Shown here: positions 28,339 through 35,457 of the stretch, one piece after another
How the letters are laid out: every line of letters begins with the position of its first letter
How positions within the stretch are numbered: position 1 is the first letter of the stretch
NCBI GenBank assembly: GCA_036382775.1
Contig: DASVHD010000020.1
Span: forward strand, 1 to 41,122
Direction of reading: 5' to 3'
Origin: a bacterium
Lineage (GTDB): Bacteria; Hydrothermota; Tepidihabitantia; SM23-42; JAOAFX01
Length of the DNA stretch: 41,122 nucleotides
Program-made: the position numbers and the translations under genes
Notes under the pieces: generated by a model
What the model was told of the DNA's origin: nothing
Database searches by the model: none
What the model saw: the letters and a program-made list of their open reading frames with translations, nothing else

Positions 28339-30429
28339 CTACCGTATCACCGAAAGCTTGCCTTTTCTATGATCGCCGTCAGGTGCCGTTACGAGGTAGA
28401 TATAGATGCCGCTTGCGACGTTAGCCTCCCATGAGATGTGGCCGTCAGCCGCATCATCCGTGCCTGAATTCGAATCCCAGACCAGGGCGCCGGCGAGATC
28501 GTAAACGCGAACCCGGGCGCCGCTGACCAATCCCTGGAAGTGGATGGCGTCATGCGTCGGATCGCGGCCGGGCTTATAAGGGATCGGCACGACCTCTAAA
28601 GAATCCAGGCTGCCCCGCGGTTGTGGACCCTGGTAGCGCAGGACGAATGTCTCCTCGGCCGGCGCGCCAACCGAATCAACGCCCGAGATTAGCACCGTTC
28701 CAAGGAATGAACCAGGGGTCGTGCCGACCGGTATCGCGACCGCCAAAGTGCAGACATTCACCTGACCCACGGTCATGGACGCGGGCAGGCCAAGGACGAA
28801 CACGCTATCCAGCGAACAGGAGGCGGTGATCGAATCGACACGCGAAATACTGGGTCCATCAAAGGAATCCGGGTTGTAAGCGTCGCTGGTGTTCGCCAGG
28901 ATAAAAGCGCCTTTGGCAAAAGGTGAATACGCCGGTCCGGCAGGCTGGGCGCGAAGATCGAGGGTGTCATTGTGCACGTCCAACGAATCGTTATCCACAT
29001 CCAAATCGGCCAGCACTTCTACAACCCGTCCCCGGACCGAGTAAATATTGCCGCCTGTAGTGTCCTCGTAAAAATCCTGCCAGACAAGAAAAAAGTCTGT
29101 GGTTGTGTCTGTCGCCGTTATGAATTCAGTCACAAAAAGCGAAGGAGCGTAGAAATTATTACCCTGTGGTCCAGCCGTTGTACCGGTAAAAGTATGAAGG
29201 AGCGTCTGGCTATTCGAAAACCGAGTTATTGTATCGTTGTAAGCGGCCATATGGATCCCATAAGAAGCCGCATCCGTGGGATTACTGTGCCAAGCAGCAA
29301 CCATAATGCCATTGGGGTCCATTCTGATAATGGATCGGTAATTATCACACATTAAAGTCGTATCAAGTCCCCACCAGTTAACCCGCTGATCGGGCATGAA
29401 ACTCAAACTGTCGCGATGCATGCGAGTAAACCAGATATCGGGATTAGCATTACCGCTGGCGCGCCGCGAGTCTTCCCAGGAAACAAGAACATTGCCGTTT
29501 GCGGCGTTATATGCCAAGGTCGGGTTGCCGCGATAAAAACTGACAGCGGTATCGTTTGCGATTATGTCGCTGGCGAGAAAAGTGCTGCCGCGGTCCGAAG
29601 AGCGGTTGTATCCGATCCACGGATGAGGATCATTACTGCTTCCACTCGTACCTCTTCCCCATGCGCAATGAACCGGGCCGCTATCATCCACGATAATGAA
29701 CGGATGACGGTTGACCCTGCCGTTATTCTTGTCAACAATTCCGAGATCGGTAAATGATTGGCCAAAGTCAATTGAACGCGCCAGTCTGATCCTCAGATCT
29801 CCGGTTCCCTCATCTGACCATACCAGATAAATGAAGGTCGTATCGGGACTGCTTTTGCTGTCTGACACGATTTTTGGCTGGGGGCCGTAATTAATTGTAG
29901 AATTGTCCGAGTTATCAATGAAGATCCCGGGTACTGTATCGGATGCAGTCCAGGTCGTCCCGCCGTCGTTGCTTTTTGTCAGGAAAACTTTCCAGGCACC
30001 GGCACGCCAAGACTGCCAGACGACATAAAGGTTGAGCGAATCAACGCAGAGCCATGGATAATCATCGTTGATAGTCGGCGTCTGGCTAAGGTCAATGTTC
30101 GGGCGTGTCCAGGTACTCGCTGTATCAACGGACTTCGCAAAATAGATATCATATATAAGGTCGTTGTCGCGGTCATCTTGCCAGACGGAATAGATCACCA
30201 TGCCCTTATCATCGAATATTGCCTGAGGGTGGTTGGCGTTATGAATAGAAGGTCCTGGCGCATCATCGACTCTTACCAACGTATCGAATACGATAACACC
30301 TTTCCAGGGCAGTGAGTCCTGGGCATACGCCATGTTCGGGAGGGTCGTGGCCAGCGCGACGATGCCGAGCATCGCGGTCAACATTATCTTGATACTTTTT
30401 CTATTCACTTTTATGCCAATGTCATTCAT
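28339..30429 (-). CDS. Secreted BNR/sialidase-fold protein with C-terminal sorting domain
   Basis: The ATG at 30429 follows AAGGAGG by 6 nt. After a signal peptide (KIMLTAMLGIVALATTLPNMAYA) the first 450 residues form a beta-propeller of the BNR/Asp-box type: repeated S.DGG.TW or S.D.G..F turns (SNDGGTTWTAS, SIDFGQSFTDL, SSDRGSTFLAS) alternating with VVWQSWR, VWSDEGTGD, VSWEDSR and LVWQDFYED strands. Then come an Ig-like region (about 480-610) and a FlgD/type-IX-like end (ARVRVYDLAGALVWDS, VASGIYIYLVT, RKGKLSVIR). Asp-box propellers occur in glycosidases but also in many non-enzymatic surface proteins, and I see no sialidase arginine triad, so the function is open. It is the first gene of an operon with the PorV-like gene. 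Confidence 0.85.
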   Translation of the reverse strand: MNDIGIKVNRKSIKIMLTAMLGIVALATTLPNMAYAQDSLPWKGVIVFDTLVRVDDAPGPSIHNANHPQAIFDDKGMVIYSVWQDDRDNDLIYDIYFAKSVDTASTWTRPNIDLSQTPTINDDYPWLCVDSLNLYVVWQSWRAGAWKVFLTKSNDGGTTWTASDTVPGIFIDNSDNSTINYGPQPKIVSDSKSSPDTTFIYLVWSDEGTGDLRIRLARSIDFGQSFTDLGIVDKNNGRVNRHPFIIVDDSGPVHCAWGRGTSGSSNDPHPWIGYNRSSDRGSTFLASDIIANDTAVSFYRGNPTLAYNAANGNVLVSWEDSRRASGNANPDIWFTRMHRDSLSFMPDQRVNWWGLDTTLMCDNYRSIIRMDPNGIMVAAWHSNPTDAASYGIHMAAYNDTITRFSNSQTLLHTFTGTTAGPQGNNFYAPSLFVTEFITATDTTTDFFLVWQDFYEDTTGGNIYSVRGRVVEVLADLDVDNDSLDVHNDTLDLRAQPAGPAYSPFAKGAFILANTSDAYNPDSFDGPSISRVDSITASCSLDSVFVLGLPASMTVGQVNVCTLAVAIPVGTTPGSFLGTVLISGVDSVGAPAEETFVLRYQGPQPRGSLDSLEVVPIPYKPGRDPTHDAIHFQGLVSGARVRVYDLAGALVWDSNSGTDDAADGHISWEANVASGIYIYLVTAPDGDHRKGKLSVIR

Positions 30430-30455
30430 AAAACCTCCTTAGCACATATCTTTAG

Positions 30456-30483
30456 ATTATAAGACTAAAAAGAAAATTGTCAA
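30456..30483 (-). promoter_or_regulatory. Promoter of the BNR protein-PorV-like operon
   Basis: On the minus strand: TTGACA (30483-30478), 16-nt spacer, TATAAT (30461-30456), both perfect. The predicted start near 30449 leaves a 20-nt leader with AAGGAGG. Confidence 0.75.
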
Positions 30484-30504
30484 GACTTAAGTATTTATTG
30501 GTTC

Positions 30505-30600
30505 AGTTCCTTTGGATCGTTTTGATAGTTATTATCGTTATTTCAAACTTTGTTAACGCTTTAAACGCTACTAACGATAATAACGATCTTAACGTCTTTA
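30505..30600. repeat. Inverted 9-bp-period array
   Basis: Left half TTGGATCGT, TTTGATAGT, TATTATCGT; right half AACGCTACT, AACGATAAT, AACGATCTT. The halves are in opposite orientation, so the transcript can fold. It reaches to the mnmE stop codon and might act as its terminator. Confidence 0.7.
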
Positions 30601-31974
30601 TTTCCCTATACAGAATTCCTCGAATATCTTGTCGAGGATCTCTTTTCGCATGATCCGCTGGCCGGTTAGTTCTCCGATTATCTCAAGCGCGGAATGCAGC
30701 TCAAAGGCAACCGTATCCGGGGTGTTGTTCTCGATCACTCCGAGCAGGCACTTTTTGACTTCTTTCAGCGCCCGGATATGCCGGTGCCTGGTCAGCATCA
30801 GATCCTTGCGCAATCCCGGTCCAGCGTTTCTGTCTGCGCTCAAGTGTTTCCTGATCGCATCCCGTAATTGGTCCAGATTATCCCCGGTTTTAGCGGATAA
30901 TTTAACCGAATCCGTAAGTATGTCGCCTTCGCGAAGCTTGATATTGAGATCGATTTTGTTGATCACCATGATCTTCGACCGGTCTTTGACTAGATTGTAT
31001 AGCTGGATATCATGTTCGTTCAGAGGCTCTGAGCCGTCAAACACCATCAGTACGAGATCGGCCTGATCCAGGACCTGCAGGGTCCGGTCAATGCCCAGTT
31101 TATCAACGTCCGGCATATCCACCACGTTCATGACGCCCGCGGTATCGGTTAAACGCAGGAACAACCCTCTGATCTCGACGCCTTCTTCAATGTAGTCGCG
31201 CGTCGTGCCAGGAGTCTGGTGAACTATCGCCCGCTCATAACCGAGCAGTTTATTAAATAACGTGGATTTGCCGACATTCACCCTTCCCGCGATCGCGACC
31301 CGGTAACCCTCTTTGATCTTAACACCCGTCTTTGCAGAGGTGAGTAGAACGTCGATCTCGGTCAGCAGTTTTTGAACCTGAAAATTGACCTGTTTTTGTT
31401 CGTATACTACGTCCTCTTCATCCGGAAAATCGATGTGTGCTTCGACCATGATCAGCAGATCGGTTACTACGGACCGCCATTCACGCACTCTCTGGGACAA
31501 AACCCCTTCATACTGGACGATCGCCAGCCGGCGGGCATCATCGCACGGCGCGTGGACCATGTCCAATACGGCCTCGGCCTGGATAAGATCGAGTTTGCCG
31601 TTGAGCAGCGCGCGCCGCGTAAATTCACCCGGCTCGGCGGGCCGGGCGCCCTGGCTTACCGCGATTGAAATGATACGGTCGACTATCAGGGGATTTCCGT
31701 GGCAGGATACTTCCACCGCGTCTTCTCCGGTATAGGAGTGCGGGGTGATAAAAAACGTCGCGAGCGACCAGTCAATGACTCTCTTTTCCGGATCCCGGGG
31801 ATCGATGATCCGGCCGTAGTAGGCATGATTTGATTCTACCGACTTTGAAGCATCTGCAAAGAGGAAAAAATGCGTGGCAATGAATACCGCATCCGGTCCG
31901 CTCAGCCGGATCACGGCAAGGCCTGAATACCCTGTCGGTGTCGCGCATGCAACGATCGTATCGCGGGCTATCAT
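30598..31974 (-). CDS. mnmE: tRNA modification GTPase MnmE (TrmE)
   Basis: Full-length MnmE (458 residues). The N-terminal domain starts DTIVACATPTGYSGLAVIRLSG, with the folate-binding region and SCHGNPLIV; the helical part is split by the G domain with GRVNVGKSTLFNKLLG (P-loop, about 220-235), PGTTRDYI, LTDTAGV and NKIDL. It ends FCIGK, the conserved C-terminal CIGK motif. With MnmG it puts the carboxymethylaminomethyl group on U34 of certain tRNAs. The ATG at 31974 is used here; a TTG two codons upstream is also open, and neither has a Shine-Dalgarno sequence. It is the last gene of the rpmH-rnpA-yidD-yidC-jag-mnmE run, an order found in very many bacteria. Confidence 0.95.
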   Translation of the reverse strand: MIARDTIVACATPTGYSGLAVIRLSGPDAVFIATHFFLFADASKSVESNHAYYGRIIDPRDPEKRVIDWSLATFFITPHSYTGEDAVEVSCHGNPLIVDRIISIAVSQGARPAEPGEFTRRALLNGKLDLIQAEAVLDMVHAPCDDARRLAIVQYEGVLSQRVREWRSVVTDLLIMVEAHIDFPDEEDVVYEQKQVNFQVQKLLTEIDVLLTSAKTGVKIKEGYRVAIAGRVNVGKSTLFNKLLGYERAIVHQTPGTTRDYIEEGVEIRGLFLRLTDTAGVMNVVDMPDVDKLGIDRTLQVLDQADLVLMVFDGSEPLNEHDIQLYNLVKDRSKIMVINKIDLNIKLREGDILTDSVKLSAKTGDNLDQLRDAIRKHLSADRNAGPGLRKDLMLTRHRHIRALKEVKKCLLGVIENNTPDTVAFELHSALEIIGELTGQRIMRKEILDKIFEEFCIGK

Positions 31975-31977
31975 GAG

Positions 31978-32095
31978 CAATTGGTTAAATGGTTAATTGG
32001 TTAAATGGTTAAATGACCGCATAACGAATCGGTTATATGGTTAAATATTTAAATTGTTAAATGGTCAAACACAAAGACCATCAAATAAGATCCCG
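31978..32095. repeat. 8-9-bp-period array (GGTTAAAT type)
   Basis: GGTTAAATGGTTAATT and further GGTTAAAT units recur every 8 bp at 31982-32012; the pattern resumes as GGTTATATGGTTAAAT at about 32031-32068. It fills the spacer between jag and mnmE. Confidence 0.75.
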
Positions 32096-32098
32096 GCG

Positions 32099-32770
32099 TT
32101 AATGGTCCAGATCCTCTTCGTCATGCTCTTTCTCGATCTGCTTAATGTCCGCCTCCGTCACCCCTGATTCACCTGGTTCGCCGCCTGAAGGCGCGATGAC
32201 GATATTGCGGTTGACGCCTTTGCCAATCGAATAGATCTTGATGCCCTTGAGCTCGACAAGCCTCATCATCACGATCTTTTCCTCACGCTTGGTCATCGCA
32301 TCAAGTGCCATTTCGCGACCTGTTTCCAGAACGATGTGCGCCACCGCCTCGGCTTTTTTCTTAAGGAAGTTATTGCGCCGGATACGGTAGCCATTGACAT
32401 CGATCAGGATCCTGATGTTGGAATAGAACCGTTTCGCCAAACGCGATATCAGGTACTGCAGCGACCATAGCGTCTCCCCTTTTTTGCCGATGAGCAACGA
32501 ATCGGCATGCCGGGTTTTGATATTGACGTAAAATCCCTGGTCATCCTTGGTTACTGTGATCAAGGTCTTGAATCCACATGCGGTGAGGACATAATTTGTT
32601 AAGGCAGTCAGATACTGACGAGGCTCTTTGATGGTCAGCTTGACCTTGGTCTCTTCCCCGGTCTGGGATATGACCTCCTGGTCAACCTCATCCCGGATAG
32701 AACCAAGCATTTTTAATCCGTTAGCGATCGCCTCTTCCTGTGTTTTCCCGGTTGCCTCAACCACTTTCAT
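32099..32770 (-). CDS. jag: RNA-binding protein Jag/KhpB
   Basis: A 223-residue protein with the three Jag parts: Jag-N (MKVVEATGKTQEEAIANGLK, about 1-50), a KH domain with the GxxG loop (LLIGKKGETLWSLQYLIS, about 113-130) and an R3H domain (REMALDAMTKREEKIVMMRL). The tail after SGGEPGESG is acidic (KEHDEEDLDH). KhpB binds many RNAs, in Firmicutes as a dimer with KhpA, and affects cell shape and division. Its ATG overlaps the yidC stop codon (TCAT at 32767-32770), so the two are translationally coupled. Confidence 0.93.
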   Translation of the reverse strand: MKVVEATGKTQEEAIANGLKMLGSIRDEVDQEVISQTGEETKVKLTIKEPRQYLTALTNYVLTACGFKTLITVTKDDQGFYVNIKTRHADSLLIGKKGETLWSLQYLISRLAKRFYSNIRILIDVNGYRIRRNNFLKKKAEAVAHIVLETGREMALDAMTKREEKIVMMRLVELKGIKIYSIGKGVNRNIVIAPSGGEPGESGVTEADIKQIEKEHDEEDLDH

Positions 32771-34311
32771 TTTATGCCTCCTTTCTTCGTAATATAATTT
32801 TCCAGAAGCGTTAAAATATTATATGCGAACCAATATAATTGTAATCCCGAGGGGAGATTTAAAAAGATAAAGATCATGAATACCGGCATGAGAAACACGA
32901 GTAAACGCTGCCGTGGATCGACCGTAGTCATCAGCGACTGGATAAGCATCATGACCCCCATGCCAATGGGCAATACATAATAAGGATCTTTTACAGAAAG
33001 ATCGGTGAGCCATAGCATGAACGGCGCCTGGCGGAATTCGATCGATGTCCCCAGAGTCTGATAAAGAGCGAAAAAGACCGGCATCTGAATAATGAGCGGC
33101 AGGCAGCCGGAAAACGGGTTCACCTTATAAACCTTGTAAAGATGCATCATCTCCTGGTTCAGCGCCTGCGGGTCGTTCTTGTACTTTGCCTGGACCTTTT
33201 TCATTTCCGGCTGGAGCATCTGCATCTTGTGCTGCGATATGATCATCTGCCGCGACAGCGGGAAGAAGATAGCCTTGAGCAGAATGGCAAAGACAATGAT
33301 CGCGACGCCATAATTCCTGAAGAGCCTGTACATGAGATTAAAGAACAATAGGATCACGCGCGCGATCGGACCCCATATGCCTCCACCGAGAACGTGTTCG
33401 AAACCCTGACCGTATCTCGCCAGGTCTGCCTGTCGAAGCGGCAGGAGGATAACGCAAAGGTCAAAACCGCGGCGGCTTACCAGCTGAGCACCGTAAACGC
33501 TGGCCGCGGCTGACATGAAAGCGCAGCCAAAACCAGCGGTGGTCTTTTTTACCACTGCCGGCGCAGGCAATTTGAAAAACGTGGTCTGCTCCATCGTTCC
33601 CAGGTTCCTGATCGCGAGCAAAAAGTATTTGTTTCGAAAAGCCAGCCATTCCCAAGCACCGGCGTAGTCGAGTTCGTCCTTGATCTCTTTGGTGATATTC
33701 ACAACCTTGCTGGTTTTGGCATAGACACCGAAATATCGAAGATCATCACCGCGATTTTGCAGCTCGGTGATCCTGAGCCCAGCCCTGAGGTCCATGACGG
33801 CAGCCACCGAGTCCATGTCGATCGACGCGCCGGTCTTTTTGTCGAACGCGGTCATGGCCAAGCTGAAGCCGTCGGGTTTATCAAAATGGTAGACCTTCCT
33901 GACGGCAACCTTACCCGCGTCATGCGTGAATACGACTGAATCATCCGTCACCAAAGGCGTAAAGACGACCGCTTTGCCGTCTTTTAAATTTTCGCTAACG
34001 AACAGACAGCTGTTATCGGGAACGATGTTGACCTTGTATTTTTTAAGGTAAAATCCCTGAACTGAAGCGCCGGCCGAGGTCAGGATCAGCCGGTAGGCGT
34101 CGCGTTCAACAGTGATCGTATCCTGGGGGATGACTGATGCGGCGGAACCAGGAAGGACTGGCCTGGCGGTGTCACCAGGTACGGTCGAGGTTTGATCCGT
34201 CGGCGCCGGCATTGATTTCCTGGCGGGAGGCTTTGACAGCATCGTCCAGAGGAACATAACGACAACAATGGCGGCGAATGCAAAAATAAGGCGGCGCTGC
34301 TCCGGGTTCAT
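32767..34311 (-). CDS. yidC: Membrane protein insertase YidC
   Basis: A Gram-negative-type YidC of 514 residues: first TM RLIFAFAAIVVVMFLWTML, a large periplasmic beta domain (about 60-335) and the conserved core from NLMYRLFRNYGVAIIVFAIL through LFRNYG, ALYQTLGTSIEFRQAPFML, WLTDLSVKDPYYVLPI and LPSGLQLYWFAYNI to a short basic tail. The arginine needed in the hydrophilic groove lies in the RNYGVAIIVFAILLKAIFFPLSR block region, as in other members. YidC inserts and folds inner-membrane proteins alone or with Sec. The large periplasmic domain supports a Gram-negative cell plan. Confidence 0.95.
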   Translation of the reverse strand: MNPEQRRLIFAFAAIVVVMFLWTMLSKPPARKSMPAPTDQTSTVPGDTARPVLPGSAASVIPQDTITVERDAYRLILTSAGASVQGFYLKKYKVNIVPDNSCLFVSENLKDGKAVVFTPLVTDDSVVFTHDAGKVAVRKVYHFDKPDGFSLAMTAFDKKTGASIDMDSVAAVMDLRAGLRITELQNRGDDLRYFGVYAKTSKVVNITKEIKDELDYAGAWEWLAFRNKYFLLAIRNLGTMEQTTFFKLPAPAVVKKTTAGFGCAFMSAAASVYGAQLVSRRGFDLCVILLPLRQADLARYGQGFEHVLGGGIWGPIARVILLFFNLMYRLFRNYGVAIIVFAILLKAIFFPLSRQMIISQHKMQMLQPEMKKVQAKYKNDPQALNQEMMHLYKVYKVNPFSGCLPLIIQMPVFFALYQTLGTSIEFRQAPFMLWLTDLSVKDPYYVLPIGMGVMMLIQSLMTTVDPRQRLLVFLMPVFMIFIFLNLPSGLQLYWFAYNILTLLENYITKKGGIK

Positions 34312-34320
34312 GACTTCGAC

Positions 34321-34405
34321 CTCGCAAGAACGTTTAGATCGTTGTGTTCGTTAATATCGTTTGGATGGTTTGGATCGTTTGGATCGTTAATATCGTTATT
34401 CATAA
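34321..34405. repeat. 9-bp-period array (GATCGTTTG type)
   Basis: GAACGTTTA, GATCGTTGT, GTTCGTTAA, TATCGTTTG, GATGGTTTG, GATCGTTTG, GATCGTTAA: regular nonamers filling the yidD-yidC spacer within a conserved operon. Confidence 0.8.
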
Positions 34406-34410
34406 TCATC

Positions 34411-34683
34411 CTATCCTCTTAACTTCATAACTTCATGCCTTTCCGGCACCGGGTCGTGACCGCCCTCGCACCACGGATTGCAGCGCATGATCCGCCAGGC
34501 AGCAAGGCCTGAACCCCGGAAAATACCATGTTCACGGATCGCTTCGATCGAATACTGGGAACAGGTTGGCTCATACCGGCAGACCCGCGGTATCAGCATG
34601 CCGATAGTATGCTGGTATATCCGAATGAGCAAAATAAGGGTATGTTCTATCATCTTCGTCGCTGTCATCACTGCCGCCATCAT
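34411..34683 (-). CDS. yidD: Membrane protein insertion efficiency factor YidD
   Basis: A small YidD protein: LLIRIYQHTIGMLIPRVCRY, EPTCSQYSIEAIREHG, RGSGLAAWRIMRCNPWCEGG and HDPVP, including the family's three cysteines. It helps YidC insert proteins at the inner face of the membrane. I start at the ATG at 34683, which overlaps the rnpA stop codon (TCAT at 34680-34683); the longer frame starting at 34728 would overlap rnpA by almost 50 bp. The product is 90 residues with an amphipathic N-terminal helix. Confidence 0.92.
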   Translation of the reverse strand: MMAAVMTATKMIEHTLILLIRIYQHTIGMLIPRVCRYEPTCSQYSIEAIREHGIFRGSGLAAWRIMRCNPWCEGGHDPVPERHEVMKLRG

Positions 34684-35009
34684 GATGATGCCTGGGTTTT
34701 GAACCTTTCGAACGCCTGCAGGATGCATGTCTTATCAACGGCACCGAGAGCATAGAACAGCACCTTCCAACCTTCGAATATTTCTTTGCGCATGCGATAT
34801 GCCTCCCTTAATAGTCTTTTCACCCTGTTCCGCATTACCGCGCCGCCAATCTTCTTGGAGGCAATAAAACCAACTCGAGTATCGGATGAAGGTAAATATA
34901 TCAAAAGCAATGAGCCTGATTTTATTCTTTTACCCATGGAAAACAGCTCTGAAAACTGCCGTTTTCCCCTGACAACACTAGCTTTTGCCAGACTAAACCG
35001 TTTGCTCAC
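34680..35009 (-). CDS. rnpA: Ribonuclease P protein component
   Basis: The 109 residues carry the RnpA signature [20 protein letters not shown] followed by RLLREAYR, after the N-terminal block [20 protein letters not shown]. It supports the RNase P RNA in removing 5' leaders of tRNA precursors. It starts with GTG at 35009, overlapping the rpmH stop codon (GTGA), so translation of the two is coupled. The catalytic RNA (rnpB) is not in the window. Confidence 0.94.
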   Translation of the reverse strand: MSKRFSLAKASVVRGKRQFSELFSMGKRIKSGSLLLIYLPSSDTRVGFIASKKIGGAVMRNRVKRLLREAYRMRKEIFEGWKVLFYALGAVDKTCILQAFERFKTQASS

Positions 35010-35140
35010 ACAACAAGTCTTTTTCTGCCTTTTCGTCGCCGCCGGTTCAGCACTTTTCTGCCGCCTTTGGCTTTCATGCGGCTGCGAAAACCATGGGTTT
35101 TCTTGCGCTTCCTGCGGCTTGGCTGATAAGTTCTTTTCAT
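35006..35140 (-). CDS. rpmH: 50S ribosomal protein L34
   Basis: Reading the minus strand from the ATG at 35140 gives 44 residues: [20 protein letters not shown], then [20 protein letters not shown] and RLVV, a complete L34 (KRTYQPS..R...HGFR.RM....GR.VL..RR.KGR..L). L34 is a component of the large ribosomal subunit. The stop codon overlaps the rnpA GTG, as in many genomes. There is no Shine-Dalgarno sequence: a perfect TATAAT lies only 7 nt before the ATG, so the mRNA is probably leaderless. Confidence 0.97.
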   Translation of the reverse strand: MKRTYQPSRRKRKKTHGFRSRMKAKGGRKVLNRRRRKGRKRLVV

Positions 35141-35147
35141 AGCTACT

Positions 35148-35175
35148 ATTATAAGTAAAAATATCGAGAAGTCAA
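35148..35175 (-). promoter_or_regulatory. Promoter of the rpmH operon, apparently leaderless
   Basis: On the minus strand: TTGACT (35175-35170), 16-nt spacer, TATAAT (35153-35148), then 7 nt to the rpmH ATG. A start 6-8 nt downstream of the -10 would fall on or beside the start codon. Confidence 0.75.
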
Positions 35176-35177
35176 TG

Positions 35178-35234
35178 ATGGTTTATGATCGTTAAGTTCG
35201 TCAATATCGTTGAGATCGTTATTATGGTTAAGCT
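35178..35234. repeat. 9-bp-period array (ATCGTTAAG type)
   Basis: ATCGTTAAG, TTCGTCAAT, ATCGTTGAG, ATCGTTATT, ATGGTTAAG: five or more nonamers in register directly behind the rpmH promoter. Confidence 0.8.
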
Positions 35235-35237
35235 TGT

Positions 35238-35408
35238 TCCTTTAAATTCGAAATTCTAAGCACTAAATTCCGCTTCGTGTCGAATACTCAGCATGAGACA
35301 TAAACAATTTCAAAGCACCAATTTTCTAAATCTAAAACTATTTTGAACATTTGAATTTTAAATTTAGGATTTGTTTAGGATTTAGGACTTCGTATTTAGG
35401 ATTTGACA
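35238..35408. repeat. AT-rich element with inverted ends, copy 2
   Basis: CTAAGCACTAAATTCCGCTT, CGTGTCGAATACTCAGCATG, AGACATAAACAAT, CCAATTTTCTAAATC and several TTTAGGATTT units. It is nearly identical to 24578-24770 and related to 8611-8700. Again a TTGACA promoter follows within 15 bp. I see no DnaA-box cluster, so I do not call an origin. Confidence 0.8.
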
Positions 35409-35419
35409 AGTCTATCTTG

Positions 35420-35447
35420 TTGACACATTTGTTATTTTTTATATACT
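35420..35447 (+). promoter_or_regulatory. Promoter of the HEAT/HD-GYP operon, apparently leaderless
   Basis: TTGACA (35420-35425), 16-nt spacer, TATACT (35442-35447), then 10 nt to the ATG at 35458. No Shine-Dalgarno sequence precedes the start codon. Confidence 0.7.
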
Positions 35448-35457
35448 TTCATTGCGT

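Noticed and set aside
35141-35450. Chromosomal origin next to rpmH
   Set aside because: rpmH often lies near dnaA and oriC, but there is no dnaA gene and I see no cluster of DnaA boxes; the spacer is explained by repeats and two promoters.
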